From: CAYHVK01 sp964360255
GTDB taxonomy: Bacteria > Bdellovibrionota > Bdellovibrionia > Bdellovibrionales > UBA1609
Direction: 5' to 3'
Assembly (NCBI GenBank): GCA_964360255.1
Contig: CAYHVK010000008.1
Coordinates: 1-64,000, forward strand
DNA: 64,000 nt
Within the stretch, counting starts at the first letter, position 1; every line of letters begins with the position of its first letter. Both the position numbers and the translations under genes were made by a program. This document shows, piece by piece, positions 54,227 to 62,676 of this stretch. The notes below the pieces were generated by a model that saw only the letters and a list, made by a program, of their open reading frames with translations, did not search any database and was not told the origin of the DNA.

Positions 54227-54397
54227 GATATATCCTCCAGAAAGAAAATCTGTTTAGACCGTACGCTTCTGACGATCAACTGGCTACGATGCGCTATAGC
54301 AATGACATTTTTTATGAACTTTTTTAAAGTTAATTGCGATGAGCCGATGTTTTGGTACGATTGAGCAGCAGATGATATTTAACTCTAAGGAGAGAAA

Positions 54398-54760
54398 ATG
54401 TACGTAGATGGATTTGTCCTGCCAGTGAAGAAGAGTAAAATTGCAGAATATAAAAAGATGGCCAAGTTGGCTTGCAAAGTTTGGAAGTCTTACGGCGCAT
54501 TAGATTATGTAGAGTGTATCGCCGATGACGTAAACATGGGTAAAGTGACTTCATTCCCACGAAGTGTGAAGCGAAAATCAAGCGAAACAGTCTTTTTCTC
54601 TTGGATTGTTTACAAATCTCGCGCTGATCGTGATCGGATTAATAAAAAGGTGATGAAAGATCCTCGCTTCGATATTTATTCTAACATGAAGCCTAAAGAT
54701 ATGCCTTTCGATATGAAGCGCATGATTTTTGGTGGTTTTAAGCCTGTCGTTGAGATGTAA
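54398..54760 (+). CDS. DUF1428-family protein
   Basis: This 120-residue protein starts with YVDGFVLPVKKSKIAEYKKMA and has the KPKDMPFDMKRMIFGGFKP ending, typical of the DUF1428 family, a dimeric alpha/beta-barrel fold of unknown function. AAGGAGAG precedes the start. It is probably a single gene. Confidence 0.88.
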   Translation: MYVDGFVLPVKKSKIAEYKKMAKLACKVWKSYGALDYVECIADDVNMGKVTSFPRSVKRKSSETVFFSWIVYKSRADRDRINKKVMKDPRFDIYSNMKPKDMPFDMKRMIFGGFKPVVEM

Positions 54761-54816
54761 TCAGTAAAAGTTGGTAGTAATAGGCTGATTGCAATCAGCA
54801 CAAATTAGGGGTTCAA

Positions 54817-55239
54817 ATGAAAAAATATTTAGTGTCTTTATTGTTAGTGATTTCGGCAACCGCATGGGCTGAAGAGCAAATGGATTTCAGTTGCCTAACT
54901 GACAATCAAGCGACAGCCAGTGATTTGGCGGCTCAGGCCGTTCTTGGAGCCTCACTGACTTCGTGCCGTTTAGATTCAGACTGCCGCTTCAACGAAAAAT
55001 GTAAGTACGGATCGTGTGTCGACAAAGACACTTGCTCATCTGACTATGAGTGCAATTATGGTAATATCTGCGAATTCGGTCGCTGCAAAATGGCAGAGTG
55101 CCGTGGCGGACCTTATGATTGCAGAGCGGGTGAGCGCTGCACGAATGGTCGCTGTGAAAGAGATCCATTTGCTCGTCGTTGCTCGACGGCCCGTGACTGC
55201 CGACCTGCAGAGCGCTGCTCAATGGGCTATTGCGATTAG
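54817..55239 (+). CDS. Secreted cysteine-rich repeat protein
   Basis: This 140-residue protein has a signal peptide (VSLLLVISATAWA) and, from residue 50, four tandem units with spacing C-x5-C-x5-C-x4-C (third unit C-x6-C-x5-C-x4-C), each with an acidic DC/EC core and a C-terminal RC. The four-cysteine pattern resembles EB-type or dickkopf-like modules and suggests four disulfide-stabilised small domains. It probably acts outside the cell or in the periplasm. No known family is named with certainty. A perfect 11-base hairpin follows. Confidence 0.78.
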   Translation: MKKYLVSLLLVISATAWAEEQMDFSCLTDNQATASDLAAQAVLGASLTSCRLDSDCRFNEKCKYGSCVDKDTCSSDYECNYGNICEFGRCKMAECRGGPYDCRAGERCTNGRCERDPFARRCSTARDCRPAERCSMGYCD

Positions 55240-55310
55240 CGCTGATCGTAGTGATCAAGGATACTCTATTGAGTGTCTAAAACATCGACAAAATACTCTA
55301 AATTTAAAGT

Positions 55311-55340
55311 GTAATTCTGAGGCGCTCGTCTCAGAATTAC
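55311..55340 (+). terminator. Perfect 11-base hairpin after the cysteine-rich gene
   Basis: GTAATTCTGAG (55311-55321) pairs without mismatch with CTCAGAATTAC (55330-55340) around an 8-base loop. It is 71 bases after the stop and is followed by AGAGTTTCTT. It is probably a terminator or an RNA-stabilising element. Confidence 0.6.
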
Positions 55341-55393
55341 AGAGTTTCTTAAAAATTCGAGCGGACCGACACAGGTTTGCTATACTTTAGTCT

Positions 55394-56254
55394 ATGATCT
55401 CTGAGTTATGGCGCTCTTTTCCACGTTTACTTGAGCAAAATATCAATGGTTTGCTTGAGACGGCTGAGCCGAATCCAACCGTGGCGTACAGGCTTTATAA
55501 AGCCTGTCGGGCTGAAGACTTATGGTCTGAGAATTTTGATATGTTTTCGGCGCGACTCACGCAATTCTTTGCTCGCCCACGATCACAACGTCGCAAAAGT
55601 CATTTTGATTATTATCTCAATCGCCCAATGGCCCAAGATGTATACGCAGGATTTTATATGAACTTTCGCACGGCTGTAGTGAGTGAAAAAAGTGTCCATG
55701 ATCTGGCAGGGTGGGCCCATAATCTTATGCGCGTGGGGTACAAAACGACTTCGGCTGTGATTTCAATAGATGTGCTTAAGCAAGCTTTCGCTCGTATTAC
55801 AAACCCCCAGCCTCATGAAAAGGCTGACAATATTGAATTTGAAGATTTCTGCTCAGTTTGGGAAGGCGCAGTTTTTAAACTTTTTGGTAAGAAATACGAC
55901 CATGAATTTAAGCCTTTAGTTAAAGAGCTCAATCAAATGAATGCGCGATTGAAAGCGGCTGAAGCTGAAAGTCTTTTGCGTCCAGCTACTTTTGTTAATA
56001 TTCCTCAGGCAGAGATAGATTGGGTGATGGCGGTTCGTAAAGCCGTACATGAGCGAGAGAAAATTCCAGATTATCCGGTAGAGACGGGCCCTGAGCAGCA
56101 ATTTTTAAAGGATATGATTCGCACAATCACTCTCTATAAACTGGCTCAAGATTCGGCGCGGGCAGAGCTTATTAATCATCGCGAAAAGATTCGATTCACG
56201 TTAATTAAACGCTGCGATTTCTTCTTGCGGGATGCTGAGCGAGAGTCTGCTTAA
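55394..56254 (+). CDS. Helical protein of unknown function
   Basis: This 286-residue protein is rich in charged helices, with no signal peptide or membrane segment. It has a coiled-coil-like stretch near residues 175-195 (LVKELNQMNARLKAAEAE). The N-terminal part is rich in phenylalanine and arginine. I recognise no family. It is followed by a GCGGG/CCCGC hairpin (56260-56277). Confidence 0.65.
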   Translation: MISELWRSFPRLLEQNINGLLETAEPNPTVAYRLYKACRAEDLWSENFDMFSARLTQFFARPRSQRRKSHFDYYLNRPMAQDVYAGFYMNFRTAVVSEKSVHDLAGWAHNLMRVGYKTTSAVISIDVLKQAFARITNPQPHEKADNIEFEDFCSVWEGAVFKLFGKKYDHEFKPLVKELNQMNARLKAAEAESLLRPATFVNIPQAEIDWVMAVRKAVHEREKIPDYPVETGPEQQFLKDMIRTITLYKLAQDSARAELINHREKIRFTLIKRCDFFLRDAERESA

Positions 56255-56592
56255 TTTAAGCGGGCATCATTACCCGCGCAGGTAGCTTGCGGCGCACAAT
56301 TTAGAAAAAATAATAAGTGCAATGTGAAAATATAGGTAAATAAAACTTGACGACTTTTTTGATGGCATAAATTCGCAATAAAGAAAGTTTTTTATCTGAG
56401 CACGCACGCTAATGTTTTATTTTTTAGCTCTCTGTAAAGAGCCATATTAGCGGAATAGAATGGTGCTGTTACAAGTTTAAAAAACCATTCGATCTTGGCA
56501 CTTATCCAAAAATCTTCATTTTAAAATCTCATGTTATATTGCTGTTTATAAAGAAAACCGCTGCATTAAAAGGTGCGACAGGAGATTTAAAA
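56255..56592. other. 338-base intergenic region
   Basis: It holds a GCGGG/CCCGC hairpin just after the preceding stop (56260-56277), a GCTCT/AGAGC stem near 56428, and a GAATGGT (56458-56464) and ACCATTC (56484-56490) inverted repeat that could be an operator. The last 50 bases carry the ribosome site of the next gene. Confidence 0.45.
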
Positions 56593-57264
56593 ATGATCGA
56601 CTTAAAATCACTCACCTCTCATGAGCTTTTACTTGAAACAGAAAAAGCGGTTAAGAACGAGCGCCTCTCAACAGCTCAGGTGGTGAAGCTTTTTGAAGAA
56701 ATCTACGCCCGCAGACTTTACCTCGAGCAGGGGTATCCATCGCTTTTTGAAATGGCCGTCAAACACTTTGGCTATTGTGCAGGCTCTGCGCAAAGACGTA
56801 TCAATTCAATGAAGCTAATGCGAGAGCTGCCAGAGATCGAAGAGAGACTAGAGTCGGGCGAGCTTTCGCTCAGTGCAGCCTCGACTCTTCAAGGCTTCTT
56901 TATCAGCGAGAAGCGTGAGAATAAAGCCTACTCACGTCTTGAGAAGCTGGATGTGACTCTCTCGTGTTTGAATAAATCCACCCGCGAAGTCGAGCGTAAA
57001 CTTGTAGCATTAAGCCCTGATCGAGATAAAAAAGAGTCCGCCAGCTATATCAACGAGAATAGACTCAGAATCAGTCTTTCGATTTCTGAAGAGCTTCATC
57101 AAAAGATCAATCACTTAAAAGCTATTTGGTCGCACTCAAACCCAAGTCTTAGCACTGAGGTTCTTTTAGAGCGGGTGGTTGAAATGGCTCTTGAGAAAGT
57201 GGATCCGGTGAGAATTAGTGAGCGTGCTCAGAGCCGCAAAGTCGCTCAAAAGCTATGTTCGTAA
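56593..57264 (+). CDS. N-terminal domain of a DUF222-like/HNH endonuclease family protein, HNH domain missing
   Basis: This 223-residue protein has the helical N-terminal pattern of the DUF222/HNH-type proteins that I associate with Bdellovibrio-like bacteria (HELLLETEKAVKNERL, GYPSLFEMAVKHFGY, LSLSAASTLQGFF). The C-terminal HNH nuclease domain expected for full-length members (CxxC zinc pair and DHxxP) is absent, and no remnant is seen in the following 200 bases. It may be a truncated or short derivative. GGAG lies eight bases before the ATG at 56593. Confidence 0.65.
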   Translation: MIDLKSLTSHELLLETEKAVKNERLSTAQVVKLFEEIYARRLYLEQGYPSLFEMAVKHFGYCAGSAQRRINSMKLMRELPEIEERLESGELSLSAASTLQGFFISEKRENKAYSRLEKLDVTLSCLNKSTREVERKLVALSPDRDKKESASYINENRLRISLSISEELHQKINHLKAIWSHSNPSLSTEVLLERVVEMALEKVDPVRISERAQSRKVAQKLCS

Positions 57265-57354
57265 TAAAAGTGCCCAGGCCCTAAAACACTACGCTGAAGA
57301 CATTCAATGTTGAAAGCGCCGTTCTGCGGCCCAATCGATACTCATAGGCAATAA

Positions 57355-57495
57355 ATGAGCCCAACGACACAGATAACACATTCAGAAGAAGAAAGAGGGT
57401 TTGATCGATTCAAAACATCGTTTGTTCTTGTCATATTCTGCTACATATCAACTACATTTTTCATGGTCGCAGTTCTTATCTCGCTCGTTTTTTGA
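57355..57495 (+). CDS. Small single-pass membrane protein, 46 residues
   Basis: An ATG with a weak AGG site upstream opens a 46-codon frame. It has a hydrophilic N-terminus (HSEEERGFDRFK) and a hydrophobic tail segment (TSFVLVIFCYISTTFFMVAV). The hydrophobicity pattern suits a tail-anchored microprotein. It lies between the HNH-family fragment and the hydrolase gene. Coding status is plausible but unproven. Confidence 0.45.
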   Translation: MSPTTQITHSEEERGFDRFKTSFVLVIFCYISTTFFMVAVLISLVF

Positions 57496-57537
57496 AAGCA
57501 GTGGAAAATTCCAGAGCAGGCATATAAACTTGGTCTC

Positions 57538-58461
57538 TTGAAAACCCTGACCCAACCCCTTTTATTGTCTCGATCATTCATCTTGGCTTTTGCAAGTGCC
57601 TCAGCAGCTTTTGCTGAAGAGAAATCAGCACAGCCATACAGTCCTGAGTGCGAAGCGATGATCATGAAAATTAACTACCAAGATGGTTATTTCATGAATT
57701 CATCTGGTTACCCCATTTATTTTAAAGACTACCGAACGCCAAAAGCTAAAGGGCAGGTGGTCATTGCCAACGGTCTTCACTATGAATTGCCAAATTTTAA
57801 TGAAATCGTTCAAGAGCTTCTTAAAAATGGTTATAATGTTTTAACTTATGCTCACCGCGCTCAACATGAAAGTTTAGAAGCAGCAAAAGAAAAAGGCCTC
57901 AGGTTTAAAGGGCTGACCACTGAAGACTTGGCGCAGGATTTGTTAGAGCTTCTTGCTCATCGAAAAATTAATAAAAAAATCAATCTTGTTGGGCTTTCTT
58001 TTGGCTCAAGTGTAGCGGCTGTTTTTGCTGATCAACATCCTGAGCGCGTGAACACCCTTACTTTTTGGGCGCCTCTCGTTCAGCTGGCAACTGTTTACAC
58101 GATGATGCGTGATCTGCAGGAGGCTTTTTCTATTTTTAATCCATTTGGTTTTGGTGTGAAAAAATATGACGAGCCGACAGAGGCCATGGTCGATTCAACT
58201 AAGAATTTTGATTTAAATAAGTTTGAGTTTCAAGTTCCTACAAGTTTAGTGCTTGCAGGAAAAGACGAGAGGTTTCTTCTTCAGCAGCAACAAAAATATT
58301 GGAGCAGCACTCTTAAGCCCCAAGGGGGCCGCATGAAAATGTTCACCAATGACCATCATGGCTTGCCTGCATCTAATCCCGCCGGAGTGGCGAAGTACTT
58401 GATGGCATTTATTAATATCGAAGCTAGAGCTGCTCAAGCACCCAAAGCTCAAAAGTTTTAA
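57538..58461 (+). CDS. Secreted alpha/beta hydrolase
   Basis: This 307-residue protein has a signal peptide (FILAFASASAAFA). The nucleophile elbow is GLSFGSS, the acid is probably in LAGKDERF and the histidine in NDHHGLPAS, giving a Ser-Asp-His triad. It resembles periplasmic esterases or lysophospholipase-like hydrolases. The only start in this frame is a TTG at 57538, with no strong ribosome site. Confidence 0.82.
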   Translation: MKTLTQPLLLSRSFILAFASASAAFAEEKSAQPYSPECEAMIMKINYQDGYFMNSSGYPIYFKDYRTPKAKGQVVIANGLHYELPNFNEIVQELLKNGYNVLTYAHRAQHESLEAAKEKGLRFKGLTTEDLAQDLLELLAHRKINKKINLVGLSFGSSVAAVFADQHPERVNTLTFWAPLVQLATVYTMMRDLQEAFSIFNPFGFGVKKYDEPTEAMVDSTKNFDLNKFEFQVPTSLVLAGKDERFLLQQQQKYWSSTLKPQGGRMKMFTNDHHGLPASNPAGVAKYLMAFINIEARAAQAPKAQKF

Positions 58462-58478
58462 TAAACAGCTCACGCGCC

Positions 58479-60392
58479 TTAATAAAGCTGATTTTGATTT
58501 AATCCATTATTAAAATATTGAATATAAGCTTTGAGCTCATTCTCAAGAGGTTCTTGGGCTGCCGTGATTTCAGCCGGAGTCGCTAAGTTTGGATCATGAT
58601 TAAATTTTAAAAGACTGAATGTCTGATTGTTAGAATCAAAGGTAACGGCTTCGCCTTGTGTAATCAAACTGTAGCGGCCATTGGCATAAAATAGAGCCCG
58701 GCCAGGAGCCTTTTGAAATACCGAATGCCCAAACAAAGGCACTGAAATATTTTTGAGTCCTAAGAAGTCGATAATTGTTGGCATCACATCGGCGTGCTGA
58801 GTGACCTTGGTGGTATCTGCTTCAAGTTTAAGACTCGGATGATAAAGCAGTAGCGGCACCATATAGCGACCCAGTTCCGTAGCGTAATTCACCGATGGCG
58901 ACATCTGGGTGTGATCGCCAGTTAAAATAAAAAGTGTATTTTTGAACCAAGGTTGTTTAGACGCCTGGGTGAAGAACTCTTCAAGGGCATGGTCAACATA
59001 ACCAATAGATTCATGCAAAGGCGTCGGACCTGTTTTAAAACGGCCTTTGTACTGAGGTGGAATCGGATAGGGTTGGTGAGAGCTCAAAGTAAAGATCACC
59101 GACACGAAGGGCTCTGGCTGGCGGCTTAACTGCTCAGTAGCATAGAGTAAATAAGGCTCGTCATAAATACCCCAATGGCCATCGGTATCTTTTGGGTTGG
59201 GGTAATCTTCTGAGCCAAAATATTTATCAAACCCAGCGAGTTTTGCCACAGCATCGAAATGCATGCTGCCAGTTTCAGCGCCATGATAAAAAGCCGAGTT
59301 ATAGCCATTTTTCTTTAAAATATTTCCGAGACCATTCCAGTTATTAAATTGAAATTTAGATTTAGCAAGAGGGTGATCCATTAAAGAGGGCAGGCTGAGA
59401 AGTATTGACGGCACAGCCTCGATAGATCTTCTGCCGTTGGCAAAATTGTTGCGAAAGAAAAGCCCCTTTTTCGCTAAACTATCAAGAAATGGAGTGTAAC
59501 CTTGCCCGCCATTAGCAGCGCCCCAAAATTCAGTGGCGAAACTTTCAAGCATTAAAATCACAACGTTCTGCTGAGGATAGCCTTTAAAGTTGAACTCGGG
59601 CTTTAACAAAAAACTCTTCGCTGTCGCAAGATCAGGATAGAAGGCAATGTTAGGAAGATGATCCTTTGAGTGTGTTTTTATAATCGTGAAGCTAGAATTA
59701 AGAGCGAGAATAGCGAGCTCATCTCTTGTGACTGTAAAGGCGTATGAAGGAGTGAGAACTTTCTTAAGTAGTCCTCCGCGAGCGGCCACGCCTACGGCAA
59801 TAATCACGGCGAAGCTGATGGCGATGTAGCGGAGGGCAACGGTTGCGCCACCTGATTTACTGCCCTCGCTAGAGAAAGACTTTGATGGAGTGCCAGATGT
59901 CTCAACGCCAAACTTCTGAAAAAGAAAATAAAGAGCGAGAAGAGCGAAAACGCAGCAGAGAGCGATGTACCAGTAGTTGAGTAGAAACTGATCAAATTGG
60001 TTGATTATTTCTGTGCCCTGAGCCGAAAGGGCCATGGTCATTCGCGCGCCGGTGAATTTGTAATACTCAATATCGCAAATATGAAAAACCAGTATTGGAA
60101 AGTTGAGTACTAAAAATACAACCTTCAAAAATGTCTGATAGCTTTTACTTAAAACAAAAGCGAAGGGCAGAAGCGCGAGTAAAATGTAAATAATGTTGAG
60201 AAAAGCGACTGCCGAAAGATCAAAACGAAGCCCTGTCCAAAACGCTCCTAAAATTTCTGCAGAAGTGAATTTTGCAAAAGTCGACGGGTTGAAAATTAAA
60301 AACAGACCGCGAGTGATAGAGTAAATTACCAGCAGTAAAGCTAAATTGAGAGCGATAGGTTTAAGGCGTGAGAGCTGCCAAATGAGTTTCAA
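58479..60392 (-). CDS. LtaS/MdoB-like sulfatase-fold phosphotransferase
   Basis: This 637-residue protein has five N-terminal transmembrane helices (to about residue 220) and a large periplasmic sulfatase-type domain. The motif VILMLESFATEFWG supplies a metal-binding glutamate. NGRRSIEAVPSIL sits where the nucleophilic Thr is usually found and has Ser here. GDHTQMSP is the second metal site. It likely transfers a phosphoglycerol-type group onto envelope glycans. The TTG start overlaps the preceding gene by four bases. Confidence 0.85.
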   Translation of the reverse strand: MKLIWQLSRLKPIALNLALLLVIYSITRGLFLIFNPSTFAKFTSAEILGAFWTGLRFDLSAVAFLNIIYILLALLPFAFVLSKSYQTFLKVVFLVLNFPILVFHICDIEYYKFTGARMTMALSAQGTEIINQFDQFLLNYWYIALCCVFALLALYFLFQKFGVETSGTPSKSFSSEGSKSGGATVALRYIAISFAVIIAVGVAARGGLLKKVLTPSYAFTVTRDELAILALNSSFTIIKTHSKDHLPNIAFYPDLATAKSFLLKPEFNFKGYPQQNVVILMLESFATEFWGAANGGQGYTPFLDSLAKKGLFFRNNFANGRRSIEAVPSILLSLPSLMDHPLAKSKFQFNNWNGLGNILKKNGYNSAFYHGAETGSMHFDAVAKLAGFDKYFGSEDYPNPKDTDGHWGIYDEPYLLYATEQLSRQPEPFVSVIFTLSSHQPYPIPPQYKGRFKTGPTPLHESIGYVDHALEEFFTQASKQPWFKNTLFILTGDHTQMSPSVNYATELGRYMVPLLLYHPSLKLEADTTKVTQHADVMPTIIDFLGLKNISVPLFGHSVFQKAPGRALFYANGRYSLITQGEAVTFDSNNQTFSLLKFNHDPNLATPAEITAAQEPLENELKAYIQYFNNGLNQNQLY

Positions 60393-61213
60393 AACTGAAC
60401 ACCTTTAAGGCTGAAGTTGCCCAGAATCCAAGCTGTCAGTGTCATTAAGACTAAGAACATGGCAAAAGCGATGGACCAAAGTTTTTTAGATTTCAAATCA
60501 TCAAAAACGAACAAGCTAGGTCGCTCGCTGAAACCGAAGCCCAGGCCGTAAGCATAAAAAAGTGCCGAGAAGTAGTGAATGGAACCCAAAACTTCAAGAT
60601 GTTCTTTGGCGCGCGAGTGAGAAATAAAAAGGTCTACTGAAGCGGCCAAAACTAAGTAGGGGAGTACAAGCAGGGTCGGCGGTAAAAATACGCCGAGATC
60701 TAAGAACCATTTTTTAATCTTTCCATTACGGCGCGCCCATAAAGGGATAATCAGGTTATGAGTGAGCAGAGCGATGAAAAAAAGTTTGCCAAAGATAAGG
60801 CGATTGATGTTGACGCCGCCCACGATCAGATTATGAACATTGGTTTCCGCTTGGCGGTTGTGCTTCATAAAAAAATCGCCGGCCTCAATCTCGATGATAC
60901 GTTGAAACCAGCTGATTTCTTCTAGGGCTCCGAATAAAAATACGGCGCCGATACCAAGTACTGCTAAGTCTTGAATCCAGGTCGTTTTCATTTTGAAAAT
61001 TCGTCGTGAAAGCAAGACAAAGAGCATAAGTAAAAAACTGCTCAAGTACAGTAAGAAGGTCATCCACTCAATAAATCCATCTTCTTTTGTATAACGAGTT
61101 AAGAGCGCATCACTAGTGCTGCTAAAGTAGAGGCCGAGGCCAATAAAAAAAGCGCTGATCAAAATCGAACTGTACGAACTGATTTTTGGTAAAGACGGGT
61201 CGTTTGGGCTCAT
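60389..61213 (-). CDS. Polytopic membrane protein of unknown function (EEISW motif)
   Basis: This 274-residue protein has about seven hydrophobic segments and conserved-looking acidic motifs EDGFIEW near residue 40, LEEISWFQRI near residue 100, and NRQAETNVHNL near residue 120. These resemble an uncharacterised bacterial membrane family. It overlaps the LtaS-like gene by four bases and probably supports the same envelope modification. Confidence 0.7.
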   Translation of the reverse strand: MSPNDPSLPKISSYSSILISAFFIGLGLYFSSTSDALLTRYTKEDGFIEWMTFLLYLSSFLLMLFVLLSRRIFKMKTTWIQDLAVLGIGAVFLFGALEEISWFQRIIEIEAGDFFMKHNRQAETNVHNLIVGGVNINRLIFGKLFFIALLTHNLIIPLWARRNGKIKKWFLDLGVFLPPTLLVLPYLVLAASVDLFISHSRAKEHLEVLGSIHYFSALFYAYGLGFGFSERPSLFVFDDLKSKKLWSIAFAMFLVLMTLTAWILGNFSLKGVQF

Positions 61214-61281
61214 TATTCCTCAATCACTGTTTGATATATACTAGAATATTGCGTACACCCTTCTCGCGTAAAGGAATTAAA

Positions 61282-62643
61282 ATGGGTGTTATAGGTATTT
61301 TTGCGGCTTTATTCGGTTTAATGTTCTTGGCCTATAGAGGTTTTAATGTCCTCTTTCTAGCTCCTCTTATGGCGCTTGTGGCCTGCCTCTTTCATCCTGA
61401 TGTGCCTATTTTGGCCAGCTACACGCAGGTTTTTATGCCGGCACTGGGTCAATATCTGCTTCAATACTTTCCGATTTTTGCTTTAGGAGCCATTTTTGGC
61501 CGTATGATGAATGACAGCGGCGCGGCTTATAGTATTGCCAAAATGGTTTCGGCTAAATTAGGCCCGAAGCATGCGGTTTTGGCTGTTGTACTTTCATGTG
61601 CCTTATTAACTTACGGTGGCGTCTCTCTGTTCGTTGTGGCGTTCACAATTTATCCAATTGCGCTTCAGCTTTTTAAAGATGCCAATCTGCCACGGCGGTT
61701 TATTCCGGGGTCGATTGCTCTTGGCTCTTTTACTTTTACAATGACGGCATTACCAGGGACGCCAGCCATTCAAAATGCGATTCCTATGCCTGTTTTTGGG
61801 ACGAACGCTTTTGCGGCTCCGGTTTTGGGTGTTGTGGCTTCTGCTATTATGCTCTTGTGCGGTCTTGTTTGGTTGAACCGTCGAGCTCAAGCCGCCGCGG
61901 GTGAAGTCGATGATTCTTTTAGCTTCAAAGAAATGCAAGTTCCTGTGGCCTATCCGAGCCTTGGTTTGGCTCTGCTCCCTTTGCTAACTGTGCTAGTGCT
62001 GAATTATATTTTTGCAAATTTTATTTTTAAAGGTATGCCGGCTGAGTATTTGGCTCTTTCCACTTATGGCTCAACATCTTTAGATAAAGTGATTGGTCTC
62101 TGGTCGCTCATTACAGCTTTAGCTATTTCTTTATTCTTAAGTTTGATTTTCTTTAAAAAATACTTAAGCCAGTTTCAGCAAACCATCAATGAGGGTACAT
62201 ACGGCAGTATGCTGCCGATTCTAAATACGGCCAGTGAAGTGGGTTTCGGGGCCACAATTGCATCACTTTCATCTTTTAAATCTATTCAAGCGGCAGTGCT
62301 TGGTATTATGCCTGAGTATCCGCTTGTATCTTTATCTGTAGCCGTGAATGCACTTGCGGGTATTACAGGCTCAGCCAGCGGGGGTTTAAGTATCGCACTT
62401 AAAGCTCTTGGCACCCAATATGTTGAGATGGCGAATGCCGCCGGTGTTCCGCTTGAATACATGCATAGGGTGGCTTCGGTGGCTTGCGGGGGCCTAGATG
62501 CGCTTCCGCATAATGGAGCTGTGATCACACTCCTCACGATTTGCGGACTCACCCATAAAAAATCGTACTTTGATATTTTTATGGTATCGGTGGCCTTTCC
62601 GGTCCTCGCAAACGCAGTGATTGTTATTCTCGGTTCATTTTAG
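61282..62643 (+). CDS. GntP-family permease
   Basis: This 453-residue protein has about 12 hydrophobic segments with the family's glycine-rich motifs (GGVSLFVVAFTIYPIA, SEVGFGATIASLSSF, ALAGITGSASGGLSIAL). GntP transporters import gluconate and related hydroxy-acids with protons; the specific substrate is unknown. AAGGA is seven bases upstream of the ATG at 61282; the longer frame to 61186 overlaps the divergent membrane gene and is rejected. Confidence 0.9.
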   Translation: MGVIGIFAALFGLMFLAYRGFNVLFLAPLMALVACLFHPDVPILASYTQVFMPALGQYLLQYFPIFALGAIFGRMMNDSGAAYSIAKMVSAKLGPKHAVLAVVLSCALLTYGGVSLFVVAFTIYPIALQLFKDANLPRRFIPGSIALGSFTFTMTALPGTPAIQNAIPMPVFGTNAFAAPVLGVVASAIMLLCGLVWLNRRAQAAAGEVDDSFSFKEMQVPVAYPSLGLALLPLLTVLVLNYIFANFIFKGMPAEYLALSTYGSTSLDKVIGLWSLITALAISLFLSLIFFKKYLSQFQQTINEGTYGSMLPILNTASEVGFGATIASLSSFKSIQAAVLGIMPEYPLVSLSVAVNALAGITGSASGGLSIALKALGTQYVEMANAAGVPLEYMHRVASVACGGLDALPHNGAVITLLTICGLTHKKSYFDIFMVSVAFPVLANAVIVILGSF

Positions 62644-62676
62644 TACGCTATTTTTAAATCACTCGCAGGAGTTTAT

